A stretch of DNA of 37,180 bases, from assembly GCA_964415045.1 (NCBI GenBank), contig CAYPZL010000032.1, positions 1 through 37,180 of the forward strand, written 5' to 3'. The notes under the pieces are model-generated. The model searched no databases and was not told where the DNA came from. It was given only the letters and a program-made list of their open reading frames with translations. Position numbers and translations under genes: made by a program. The stretch comes from CAYPZL01 sp964415045 (GTDB lineage: Bacteria; Planctomycetota; Phycisphaerae; Sedimentisphaerales; Anaerobacaceae). How positions within the stretch are numbered: position 1 is the first letter of the stretch; each line of letters opens with the position of its first letter. Of this stretch, positions 7,117 through 15,877 are shown piece by piece.

Positions 7117-9441
7117 CTACAGCGCGGGCAGCTCGGACGACCACACGGTCTCGTTGCCGCCGGCGTCCCGCGCTTTGACGCGGAAGGTGGCATAGACGTG
7201 CGGGCCGCCGAGCAGCACGGTGTAGGTGCGGTCGCTCTGCCAGCCGCTGCTGAAGCCCGACTCACTGATGCACCAGAAGAAGTACTCCACGGGTCCGTTC
7301 TCGTCGGTGGCTTCCGTCGCCGTCATCGTGGCGTGGTAGTTGAAGCTGCCCTCGCCGATCCGGACCTTCTCGGGCTCGACCTCCCACGTCATCGGATCGG
7401 GGTCCGGCGGCAGCATATCGACCGTCACCTCGGACGAGAAGTGCGTCGCATTGCGGGCGGGCGACTTGTCGCGGGCGCGGACGCGGAAGGTGTACTGCCC
7501 CTGGGGCAGAGCCGTCAGCTCGTAGGTGCGGTCGTCCTGCCAGCCGCTGTTGTAGAGCGGATGGGAGGTGCACTCGAACTCGTACTCGACGCCGCTTTCG
7601 TCGGTCGCTTCGGTCGCCGTCATCCGGATCGAACCGGTGGCGGAACGATGCGGCCGGGCCTCCCAGGTCATCGGGTTCGGCGCCGGGGCCAGAAAGTCTT
7701 CCCGCGGGGTGGTCGCGGGAAACGGGTCCGACCAGTCCGTTTCCTGCTGGTTGCCCCGGTTGCGGGCCTTGACCTGGTACCAGTACGTGGTGTGCTCGGT
7801 CAATTCCGTGTCGACCCAGCGCGGCGGTTCACCGGGCCCGAACAGCAGCCACCCGCTGTTGAACTCCGGATGGAACACCTCCTCGAAGTAGTACTCGACC
7901 TCGGTTCCGTCGGTGGAGGTGGCGATCGTGGCGACCATCTCGATTGAGTGCGGATCGATCGCAGAGGGCCGGGTCTCCCAGGTCATCGGGTCAGGCAGAG
8001 GAGGCGTCGAGACCGGCGGTCCCATCCGCCAGCTCGCCGCCAGAAGAGCGAAGTCGTTGAAATCGACCTTTCCGTCGCGGTTGAAATCCTCGGCCAGGAG
8101 GTCGTCGGTAACGACCCAGCGCAGGCCCATCCGCTTCAGGTCCGCCGGCCCGACGCGCCCGTCGTGGTTCAGGTCGGTCCGATGCCCCAGGTTCGCCGCG
8201 GAAAGGCTCGCCTCCGGCGTGCCCCCGTACGCACCGGCGTTGATGCGCTGCCCGTGAGGCCACAGTTCCGCCGACCAGTCCGAATCCGGATAGCCGGCGT
8301 CGATACCGAGACTGCTCCTGGTGTCGGTCACCCACCGGCGGGCCTGCGGGTCCCAGCGGCCGGCAGTCGAGCGCAGGTGGTAATCGCCGTTGATCCACAT
8401 ATCGTCGCTCGCCTCGGCGGTGCCGCGATTGTCCCAGTACCCGTTCACGGCAAAGCGCGGATCATCGAGGATGTCCCGGTCGTCCCAGGTCGCCCCGCCG
8501 CCGAGATCGCCGCCGCCGTTGGACACCAACACGTTGTAGGTGTGGTTGGACGGGCCGTAGATGCCGCCGGCGGTGGTGGCGGCGTTGAAGGCGATGATAT
8601 TGTTGCGTACCGTGCCGGGGCAGCGATAGAGGCCGCCGCCGAAATCGCCCGCAACGTTGCCCACAATCGTATTGTTCACGATGGACTGGGAGCAGTTGTA
8701 GAGGCCGCCGCCGTCGCGTTCGGCGCGGTTGCCGGCAATGATGTTGTGGTGGATGCTGCCCCCGCAGTTGTAGAGTCCGCCACCGTGGGTGCGGCTGTAG
8801 TTCCGCAGGATGACGTTGCCAGCGACTTCGCCGTTGCAGAAGTACAGGCCCCCCGCATCGCTGTTGTCGGTGATGACATTGTCGCGAACGAGGCCGTTGC
8901 AGAAGGCCAGTCCGCCGCCGTTGAGGGAGATCGTGTTTCCCTCGATGCGGCCTTCGCACATATAGACGCCCTCGCCCTCGTTCGAGACGATGGTGTTGCC
9001 GACAATCACAGGGGCGGCGCCGTCGGCGCCTCTGATTCCCGGCCCGCTGCAATCGCGGATGACGTTGCGGGAGATCGTCGGCGCGGCGCCCTCGCAGGAG
9101 ATTCCCTGTCCGGTAATGGTGAAGCCTTCGAGCACCGAGTCGCTCGTCTCACGGAAATCAAAGGTCACGGCGGGCACCTCGGCGCCGAGAATCACCGTCG
9201 CCTGCACGACGGTCGCATCGCCGGGGTCCTCGCTGCGCAGCGTCACGCGCCGGCCGTTGAAAAAGACGTCCTCGGCGTAGGTCCCCGCCTTGACGACGAT
9301 GGTGTCACCGTCCCAGGAATTGTTGAGCGCCTCCTGGATCGTCTGGAAATCGGCCGGACCGTCGTCATCAACCGTGATCGTCCGTGCCAGGCCCGGAACC
9401 GCCAGCACACACACAACCGATACCGCGATGAACCTTTTCAT
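7117..9441 (-). CDS. Secreted right-handed beta-helix protein with dockerin and PMTWE/fibronectin-like modules
   Basis: The 774-residue product starts with a signal peptide (MKRFIAVSVVCVLAVPGLA). Next comes ADFQTIQEALNNSWDGDTI, the usual entry to a pectate-lyase/NosD-type beta-helix. Repeated coils of the form GGGLYNC...NNTIVGN occupy about residues 60-330. A type I dockerin follows, with two calcium loops, DLNHDGRVGPADL and DFNRDGKVDFNDFALLAASW, around residues 435-485. Three related modules of about 90 residues, each opening with DPMTWE or NPMTWE and containing TATEATDE and SGWQxDRTY, make up the C-terminus. It probably acts outside the cell on or near polysaccharide; no catalytic activity can be assigned. 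The start at 9441 was chosen for the signal peptide; an upstream ATG at 9453 lies directly against GGAGG. Confidence 0.85.
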   Translation of the reverse strand: MKRFIAVSVVCVLAVPGLARTITVDDDGPADFQTIQEALNNSWDGDTIVVKAGTYAEDVFFNGRRVTLRSEDPGDATVVQATVILGAEVPAVTFDFRETSDSVLEGFTITGQGISCEGAAPTISRNVIRDCSGPGIRGADGAAPVIVGNTIVSNEGEGVYMCEGRIEGNTISLNGGGLAFCNGLVRDNVITDNSDAGGLYFCNGEVAGNVILRNYSRTHGGGLYNCGGSIHHNIIAGNRAERDGGGLYNCSQSIVNNTIVGNVAGDFGGGLYRCPGTVRNNIIAFNAATTAGGIYGPSNHTYNVLVSNGGGDLGGGATWDDRDILDDPRFAVNGYWDNRGTAEASDDMWINGDYHLRSTAGRWDPQARRWVTDTRSSLGIDAGYPDSDWSAELWPHGQRINAGAYGGTPEASLSAANLGHRTDLNHDGRVGPADLKRMGLRWVVTDDLLAEDFNRDGKVDFNDFALLAASWRMGPPVSTPPLPDPMTWETRPSAIDPHSIEMVATIATSTDGTEVEYYFEEVFHPEFNSGWLLFGPGEPPRWVDTELTEHTTYWYQVKARNRGNQQETDWSDPFPATTPREDFLAPAPNPMTWEARPHRSATGSIRMTATEATDESGVEYEFECTSHPLYNSGWQDDRTYELTALPQGQYTFRVRARDKSPARNATHFSSEVTVDMLPPDPDPMTWEVEPEKVRIGEGSFNYHATMTATEATDENGPVEYFFWCISESGFSSGWQSDRTYTVLLGGPHVYATFRVKARDAGGNETVWSSELPAL

Positions 9442-9552
9442 ATCAACACCCATCCTCCACACACACTGCGTTGGATTCCTCAGGAGCCAACACATATCTC
9501 ACATTCCAGTACAAGCGCGCCCGCCACGGCCGCGCTACCGAGCAACGTATTT

Positions 9553-11793
9553 CTACGGAAGCGGATTCTGATGCAAGCGCCCCGCCAGACACAGATTTCC
9601 GAACAGATCAACACGGGCGACGATGTTGCCGAACCAGTCTCTGACGGCAAATCCGCCGCCGCCGGCTTCACAATGGGCCAACTCGTTGAGCTCGCCCCGG
9701 ATGCACATGTTGCCGTCGAGGTCGATATAGCCGACCACCTCCTGCTGGGCCCCGTGGATGACAAAGGCCCCGGCCGGCGTGTCGCACTCGGTCCCCGTCG
9801 TCAGGGCGCCCTGGAGAACGAGGTTGCCCCCGTCGTCGAACTCGGCGACGGTCTGGCCCAGGTGCCCGACGATGCCGAGAATCGCCGCGCCCGAGGGCAC
9901 CGCGGTAAGCCCGGTCCCTCCGGTGGTCAGCGAATACGGCTGATCGTACTGCGGCAGGTCGGCGGCCCAGACCGTGACCAGCCAAGTCCCCGGCGCCGGC
10001 TGCTCGACGCAGACCTGCTCGACGTTATTCGTATGGTCGGCCCGGACGCGTTGCGCCGGCTCGGCCGGCAGATACGGATCCAGCGTCCAGGGATAATAAC
10101 GCGTCCCGTCGGGCCCGGTCACCACCAGGTCCAGGTCGTTCACCAGCGCGTGCGCAGCCAGAGGATCGGCCGGCCAATCATCCCAGACCAGCGTCAGCTT
10201 CAACTCCGACGCCCCCGGAGCGACCACCAGCGTGTACACGTCCCGCTGGCCCTGCTGTATGAGGCGGTCTTCCACCACCGCATCGTCGATCGTGTCGGCC
10301 CGGACCAGATCGATGGACTTCCTGCCGTCGATCAGCCCGTATCCGTGCACGTAGTCCGGACCCGGAGCGCCCAGGTCCCGGGCCGTGTGAAGCAGAATCG
10401 CCTTGATCGTGGCCGGTCGCGGGTCGCTGCCGTGCGTGGCGCGCCAATCCTCCAGGATTAGCGCCATGGTCCCCGACACCGACGGCGCCGCCAGCGACGT
10501 CCCGCAGGCGCCCCCGTAGCGATTGGAAGGCAGCGTGGACCAGACTTCCCCATCGTCGGCCTCGCAGCCCGGGGCCACCACGTCCGGCTTGATGCGCCCG
10601 TCTTCGGTCGGGCCCTTGTTGCTCCAGGGCCACAGCGAGTCGTCGTCCGAGTTGGTCGCGCCCACCGTCACGACGTTCTTGGCCACCCCGGTGCACAGGA
10701 TGGTGGCCCAGCCGCCTTCGTTGCCGACGGCCCACGCCATCGAGATCGGTTTGCCCAGCGCTCCCCGCACGATGGCGTCCAGCGCCGCGGCGTAATCCTT
10801 GTAAACGTGCCACTCGACCTTGCCCCAGGAATTGTTGGCGATGTCGATATCATACATATCGATGGCGTCCTTGTACTGGTCGCGCAGCTCGCTGACGCTG
10901 TCCCAGCTATGGTACGACACGACCGCCGCGTCGGTGGCGATCCCTCGATACTGACGACTGGCCAGGAGGGAGCCGTTGCCGACCATGGTTCCGGCCACCT
11001 GGGTCGCGTGGTCGCCGACGGGCCAGGCGTCGTCGATATTGACCACCCGCCCGCTCAAGTCGCCGTGGGCGTCGTCGGGATGCTTGGATTCCCACTGCCC
11101 GATGATGACGCCGGCGCCGGTCAATCCGTACGGGGCCAGTTGGACCGCGTTAATGTTGATGGCGGCGCGGACCCCGTCGTTCAAGTCCATCGACGGCGAG
11201 AGCTGGTCGATCCACTTGACCGCCTCGCACGAGGCCAGGTCCTCGATCGCCGTCGCGGGCAAATGGCAGAGAACGCTGTTCTCGGCCTCGCTGCCATCGA
11301 CGACCGTACCGCCCAGCTCCCGGATCGCGCGGGCGCCGGCGGCCCAAGTCACGTCCTCGAAGAACCGCACCGTCAGCCGCGCCCGGCCGTCGGGCGTCAT
11401 CGAGTACGCGCCGACGCCCTCTTCCGCGATGGGCGGAGCGAGCTTGTCGGCGGCCCGGATGTCCACGACCGCACGCACGCCCGGCAGGGCCGCGATCTCA
11501 TCCAGCTTGTCGGCCCGCACGCCGGCCAGCCACGACCGCTGCGCAAGGTACGAAAGCAACCGCACCCCCATCCGAATAAAGCCCACCCGACGCTCCACCG
11601 TCGGAACGTTCTCCAACTGGAGGATGACGTGAATCCGCTCCGAACCCTCGCTCCGTCGCCCGCGCAGCGACGCGCTGACTCCCGCCGCCGGTACGAAACG
11701 CCGGGACTTGAGAATCACCTCGTCGCCGCCGGGTGCGGAACTCGCACACAGCAGGACAACGAGCACGCCGATAAAAGCGCCCACCTTCTTCAT
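9553..11793 (-). CDS. Secreted subtilisin-like (S8) serine protease
   Basis: This 746-residue product has a signal peptide (MKKVGAFIGVLVVLLCASSAPGG) and a propeptide-like region up to about residue 190. The S8 domain follows, with the His motif GDHATQVAGT (His about 262), the oxyanion Asn in AVGNEGG and the Ser motif GTSLAAPSVSG (Ser about 433). Where the family normally has Asp (as in GVWDGG), the sequence reads GQWESK, with Glu at about 235. A beta-rich P-type domain spans roughly 490-620. The tail carries three short related units, GNLVLQGAL, GNMCIRGEL and GNLCLAGRL. It probably cleaves extracellular protein and may feed the peptide-uptake genes further along. It lies just upstream of the beta-helix gene on the same strand (111-bp gap). 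GGAGG lies 12 bases before the ATG. Confidence 0.9.
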   Translation of the reverse strand: MKKVGAFIGVLVVLLCASSAPGGDEVILKSRRFVPAAGVSASLRGRRSEGSERIHVILQLENVPTVERRVGFIRMGVRLLSYLAQRSWLAGVRADKLDEIAALPGVRAVVDIRAADKLAPPIAEEGVGAYSMTPDGRARLTVRFFEDVTWAAGARAIRELGGTVVDGSEAENSVLCHLPATAIEDLASCEAVKWIDQLSPSMDLNDGVRAAININAVQLAPYGLTGAGVIIGQWESKHPDDAHGDLSGRVVNIDDAWPVGDHATQVAGTMVGNGSLLASRQYRGIATDAAVVSYHSWDSVSELRDQYKDAIDMYDIDIANNSWGKVEWHVYKDYAAALDAIVRGALGKPISMAWAVGNEGGWATILCTGVAKNVVTVGATNSDDDSLWPWSNKGPTEDGRIKPDVVAPGCEADDGEVWSTLPSNRYGGACGTSLAAPSVSGTMALILEDWRATHGSDPRPATIKAILLHTARDLGAPGPDYVHGYGLIDGRKSIDLVRADTIDDAVVEDRLIQQGQRDVYTLVVAPGASELKLTLVWDDWPADPLAAHALVNDLDLVVTGPDGTRYYPWTLDPYLPAEPAQRVRADHTNNVEQVCVEQPAPGTWLVTVWAADLPQYDQPYSLTTGGTGLTAVPSGAAILGIVGHLGQTVAEFDDGGNLVLQGALTTGTECDTPAGAFVIHGAQQEVVGYIDLDGNMCIRGELNELAHCEAGGGGFAVRDWFGNIVARVDLFGNLCLAGRLHQNPLP

Positions 11794-12183
11794 AACAAGA
11801 TTATTCCTCCGTGCCCTCGCGCGAGTTCATTTCTACAAAACCCCCATGGTTGTACTACACGGGGCCCGCTGCCGGCCCGAAATACCCGGTTTCACTTTTC
11901 GCGGCCTCCGCCTCTGTGCAAAACCGCCACGCTTTGGCCGGCACGCCGGGCATACACCGCAACCGTGCAGGCCACCCCTCGCCTTGCGCATGTTCGGCGT
12001 CGCAGAGGCGGTCCGGCCGCGGTCCGCCAAGATCCTGCACCGCCTACTGATGTATTCTACCATATTTGGCCTGCCATTTCCACCCCAATCGCAATCGACG
12101 GCGGCGCGAACGTCCACGGCCACGCTCCGGACGCCGAACGGCTTTATTATGGGCCGCTACGGTCTTGCGCCCGTCATAACGGG

Positions 12184-12203
12184 CCGGCGCAGCGCCGGTT
12201 TTT
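12184..12203 (+). terminator. Orphan intrinsic terminator-like hairpin
   Basis: CCGGCG (12184-12189), loop CAG, CGCCGG (12193-12198), then TTTTT (12199-12203) on the plus strand. No plus-strand gene ends before it, so it may close a small untranslated transcript from 11.8-12.2 kb. Just upstream, TTATGGGC and GCCCGTCATAA can form a bulged stem. Confidence 0.4.
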
Positions 12204-12292
12204 GCTATGGTTCGATCCTGCGAGTGATTAGACTACAACCTGCGTGAGCAGGAGGAGCTGGGTGTGTGGCGGCCCATCGCTCGTGCCGACAC

Positions 12293-12324
12293 AAGGGGTA
12301 AGGGAATTAAGGGGTAAGGGAATT
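12293..12324 (+). repeat. Perfect 16-bp tandem duplication upstream of the channel gene
   Basis: AAGGGGTAAGGGAATT occurs twice in direct succession (12293-12308 and 12309-12324), ending 23 bp before the ATG of the mechanosensitive channel gene. It lies in the likely 5' untranslated region or promoter. Confidence 0.75.
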
Positions 12325-12347
12325 TCAAGCGATCTTCGGAGAACACC

Positions 12348-15300
12348 ATGGTTAGTGGAAAAACTGCCAGGATCACGATAGCGGGTCTGCTGCTGACGAT
12401 GCTCGCGGCAGCGGGCGTGTTGCTCGGTCCGGCGAGAGGATACGGACAGGAACAAGCGGGCGCGGCGGCGGCCGAGCCGAACGATCCGAACGCCGCGGCG
12501 GCCGCGAAGGTCGCCGAACCCAACGCCGCGACGCCGGCCTCTCTCGTACCCGCCGATGCGGCCAAGGCGGCGGACGTCACCGTCGAGACCCTGGAAACGC
12601 GGAAGAAGCAGGTCGCCGACTCGGCGGACCTGAGCGAAGAGATCAAGGCCAAACTGACGGAGGTCTACGACAAGACCATCGCCCAGTTGAAGCTGGCCGA
12701 CGAGCTCAAGGCCAGGCGCAAGCAATATGGCGAGGCCCTGAAGGGCGCTCCGGCCCGGCTGGAGGAGATCAAGAAGTCGCTGGCCCAACCGGCCGCCGAG
12801 GCGGTTGCGGAGACGCCGCCGGACCTGACCCTCGCGCAGGCCGAACAGAAACTCTCACAGGCCAAGCTGGCGCTCGAAGAGGCGAAAACCACAGCCCAGA
12901 ACCTTGAGAACGAACCCAGGAGACGGGCCGAGCGCCGGACGAAGATCCCGGAAGAGTCCAGTGCGGCCAAGCAGCGCCTCGAAGAGATCAAGACCCTGCT
13001 CGCCGAGGCCACCGACCCGGCCTCAGCCCTGAGCCAGGCCAACCGCACCCTGCTGCAGAGCGAGCAAAGCGTTCTGCAAGAACGCATCGAGGCCAATAAC
13101 GAGGAAGTCCTCCTGTACGACGGGACCAGCGATCTGCTGGCTGCCGAGCGCGATCTGGCGGCGAGACGGGTCTCGACCGCCGAGAAGAACGTGGAATTCT
13201 GGCAGAAGAAAGTCAGCGACCTGCGACAGGAAGCGGCCGAAGCGGCCCGCCAGGAGGCCGACCGCGCCAAGGCCGAGACCCGGTATGCCCATCCCGTGAT
13301 CCAGGAAGCCGCCCGGTACAACGCCGAACTGGCCCAGAAGCAGGCCGAGCTGGTGGTTGAAATCGAGAAGACCTCGCAGTACACCTCCCGCCTCGACGAG
13401 CAATTGGCCGGGCTCAAGAAGGACCTCGATGAGATTCAGCAGCAGGTCGAGAAAGCCGGCGGTGTCACGGACGTCCTCGGCGTCCGCCTGCTCGGCAAGC
13501 GCAGCAAGCTGCCCAGCACCAGCGACAATCGACGCCGGATACGGACGCGACCGGGAGCTATTTCGCAGGCCCAGTTCAACTGGATCGAATACGACAATCT
13601 GTGGTCCCAGCTAAGCGACGTCGAGACGCGGGCCGAGACCATTCTCGCTGAAGCGGAGACACCGCCCGCGGAAACCGAACGCGCCGACGTCCGCAGCGCC
13701 CTCATCGAGCATCTCCAGGCCCGGCGCAAAACGCTCAAAGCCCTGTCCGATCTCTCCCTGGACTACTCGACCCGTCTGGCCAATCTCGACGCCAAAGAAA
13801 GAGACTATGTCGCTACCACGCAGGAGTTGCAGAACTTCATCGACGCCAACATCCTCTGGGTCAAAAGCAATGCGGTGAAGCTGAGCGACGCCAATCGGAC
13901 GGCCGCCGCGTTGCGCTGGCTGCTGTCGCCGGCGAATTGGCGGGCCGTGGCCGCGGCCCTGTGGGCCGACTTCAAGGGCAATCCGCTGCTTCACGTCCTG
14001 ATCGTGCTGGCGGCCGTCAGTGCGGTGGTCTTTCACGCGAGATTGCACGAACGCCTGAACGCCATCGGCGAAAGCGTCCGCCAGGTGCAGACCGACAGTT
14101 TCCTGCTCACGCTGCAGGCGATTGCCCTGACGCTTCTGCTGGCCGCGGCCTGGCCGGTCGTGCTGCTGCTGATCGGCTGGCGTCTCTCGGCCACGGCGGC
14201 CGCCGACTTCGTCCTGGCGACGGCCTCGGGACTGTTTGTTGTCGCGCCGATCCTGTTCGTATTCAGCTTTCTGGGACATTTGACCATGCCGCACGGCCTG
14301 GCCCAGGACCACTTTCGCGTCCGGGAGGAACGGCTGGTCTTTCTCCGGCGGCATTTGCGCTGGCTGGCGGTTCTCGTCGTCTGTCTGGCGCTGGTTCTGG
14401 AAATCATACGCGTTCAGCAGACCGACGACCGGTGGTACGGTACCGCCGGACGCCTGTTCGCCATCGCATCGCTTCTGGGCACCGGCGCGTTCCTGCTGGT
14501 TGTCCTGCGCCCGAGCTCGCCCCTGATGGAGCCCTACCTCAGACAAAAACGAGGCGGATGGCTGGAAAAGCTCCGCTACATCTGGTACCCCCTGTGCCTG
14601 CTCCTGCCGGTCGGGTTCTCCGCTTTGGCCGGTACGGGGTATTTCTACGCCGCGCGCCACCTGACCGAGAAACTTACCTACACGCTTTTGCTGATCCTCT
14701 TCGTGATCCTGCTCAAGGCCACGTTCGCACGCTGGCTCATGGTGGCCCAGCGCCGCCTCGCCCTGCTCGAACGGGAGAAGCGCCGGGCGGCCGAAGCCCA
14801 GGAAGCGGCCCAGGCGCAGGGCTCGGCCCCAGCGGCCGCACCGTCGGAAACCGCCGAGACCGGCGCCAAGCCCGAGCAGACTATCTTCCAGATGTCCCAG
14901 CAGACCCGGCACCTGATCAACGCCGTGGCCGCGGTCCTGCTCGTGGTCGGGCTCTGGTATCTCTGGAAAGACGTGCTCCCGGCCTTTACCAAGCTCGGCG
15001 AGCACACGCTCTGGAACATGGCCGAGGATGAGCCCATCACCCTCGGCGCCGTCGCCACGGCCCTGGTCGCGGTCGTCCTGACCGTCGTGGCCGCTCGCAA
15101 CGCCCCGGGCCTGCTGGAGATCGTCATTCTCCGGCGCCTGCCCATCGACCGCGGCGCCCGATTCGCCATCATCACGATCTCGCGCTACCTCCTGGTCATC
15201 ATCGGCCTGATCGTCGCCTTCACCGAGATCGGCATCGGCTGGTCCAAAGTCCAGTGGCTCGTCGCGGCGATGACCGTCGGTCTGGGCTTCGGCCTCCAGG

Positions 15301-15851
15301 AAATCTTCGCCAACTTCATCAGCGGCCTGATCATCCTGTTCGAGCAACCCATTCGCGTCGACGACGTCGTGACCGTCGGAGACGTCACCGGCAAGGTCTC
15401 CATGATCCGCATCCGCGCCACCACGATCCGCAAATGGGATCAGCGCGAGCTGATCGTGCCGAACAAGGAGTTCATCACCGGTCGCCTCATCAACTGGACG
15501 CTCTCGGACAACGTGCTGCGCATGGTCTTTCCCGTGGGCATCGCCTACGGCTCGGACATTCGCAAGGCCGAGAAGCTGCTCTACGAGATCGCCGAGGCCG
15601 AACCCAGAGTCATCGACGAGCCCAAGCCCGTCGTCGTCTTCACCGGCTTCGGCGCCAGCAGCCTGGATTTCGAGCTGCGCGTCTACCTCTCGGGCATGGA
15701 CAACTACGTGCCGCTCTGGCACGACATCAACTGTGCCATCGACGACGCCTTCCGCAAGGCCGAGATCGAGATCGCCTTCCCCCAGCAGGACCTGCACCTC
15801 CGCTCCATCGACCCCGGCCTGCAAAACCTCTTCCCGGGAGGCAAGCAATAG
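12348..15851 (+). CDS. Large MscK/KefA-like mechanosensitive channel (MscS family)
   Basis: The 1167-residue inner-membrane protein should open under membrane tension to release solutes on osmotic downshock. A signal peptide (ITIAGLLLTMLAAAGVLLG) precedes an Ala/Pro/Asn-rich stretch and a long periplasmic coiled coil rich in Glu, Lys, Ala and Gln (about residues 70-520). Membrane segments begin near residue 547. The conserved MscS pore helix lies near 966-1000 (VAAMTVGLGFGLQEIFANF), followed by the MscS beta domain (FEQPIRVDDVVTVGDVTGKV; RELIVPNKEFI) and the C-terminal alpha/beta domain. The length matches MscK (about 1100 residues) rather than small MscS. A charged, Ala-rich cytosolic linker lies around 800-850. 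GGAG lies seven bases before the ATG. The gene converges on the Fic gene with 26 bp between stop codons. Confidence 0.93.
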   Translation: MVSGKTARITIAGLLLTMLAAAGVLLGPARGYGQEQAGAAAAEPNDPNAAAAAKVAEPNAATPASLVPADAAKAADVTVETLETRKKQVADSADLSEEIKAKLTEVYDKTIAQLKLADELKARRKQYGEALKGAPARLEEIKKSLAQPAAEAVAETPPDLTLAQAEQKLSQAKLALEEAKTTAQNLENEPRRRAERRTKIPEESSAAKQRLEEIKTLLAEATDPASALSQANRTLLQSEQSVLQERIEANNEEVLLYDGTSDLLAAERDLAARRVSTAEKNVEFWQKKVSDLRQEAAEAARQEADRAKAETRYAHPVIQEAARYNAELAQKQAELVVEIEKTSQYTSRLDEQLAGLKKDLDEIQQQVEKAGGVTDVLGVRLLGKRSKLPSTSDNRRRIRTRPGAISQAQFNWIEYDNLWSQLSDVETRAETILAEAETPPAETERADVRSALIEHLQARRKTLKALSDLSLDYSTRLANLDAKERDYVATTQELQNFIDANILWVKSNAVKLSDANRTAAALRWLLSPANWRAVAAALWADFKGNPLLHVLIVLAAVSAVVFHARLHERLNAIGESVRQVQTDSFLLTLQAIALTLLLAAAWPVVLLLIGWRLSATAAADFVLATASGLFVVAPILFVFSFLGHLTMPHGLAQDHFRVREERLVFLRRHLRWLAVLVVCLALVLEIIRVQQTDDRWYGTAGRLFAIASLLGTGAFLLVVLRPSSPLMEPYLRQKRGGWLEKLRYIWYPLCLLLPVGFSALAGTGYFYAARHLTEKLTYTLLLILFVILLKATFARWLMVAQRRLALLEREKRRAAEAQEAAQAQGSAPAAAPSETAETGAKPEQTIFQMSQQTRHLINAVAAVLLVVGLWYLWKDVLPAFTKLGEHTLWNMAEDEPITLGAVATALVAVVLTVVAARNAPGLLEIVILRRLPIDRGARFAIITISRYLLVIIGLIVAFTEIGIGWSKVQWLVAAMTVGLGFGLQEIFANFISGLIILFEQPIRVDDVVTVGDVTGKVSMIRIRATTIRKWDQRELIVPNKEFITGRLINWTLSDNVLRMVFPVGIAYGSDIRKAEKLLYEIAEAEPRVIDEPKPVVVFTGFGASSLDFELRVYLSGMDNYVPLWHDINCAIDDAFRKAEIEIAFPQQDLHLRSIDPGLQNLFPGGKQ

Positions 15852-15877
15852 ACCCAGGCGCAACAAACGACGCGCCC

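Larger units (their letters stand above)
11794..12347. other. Divergent intergenic region of 554 bp
   Basis: The region separates the minus-strand subtilase gene from the plus-strand channel gene. No convincing protein-coding ORF was found; open frames here have no recognisable protein character. It contains a plus-strand terminator-like hairpin at 12184-12203 with no obvious gene before it, and a 16-bp tandem duplication at 12293-12324. It should hold the promoters of both flanking genes, but no clear -35/-10 pair was found by eye. Confidence 0.5.

Noticed and set aside
7948..10461. 837-codon plus-strand open frame opposite the beta-helix and subtilase genes
   Set aside because: Its product is Arg/Val/Asp-rich mirror sequence without motifs; the minus-strand genes have signal peptides, dockerin and protease motifs.
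12205..12235. GGTTCGATCC as a tRNA T-arm
   Set aside because: No acceptor, D-arm or anticodon stem can be built around it.
13611..15866. 751-codon minus-strand open frame opposite the channel gene
   Set aside because: It is a shadow of the MscK-like gene; the product is Gly/Asp/Gln-rich with no family pattern.
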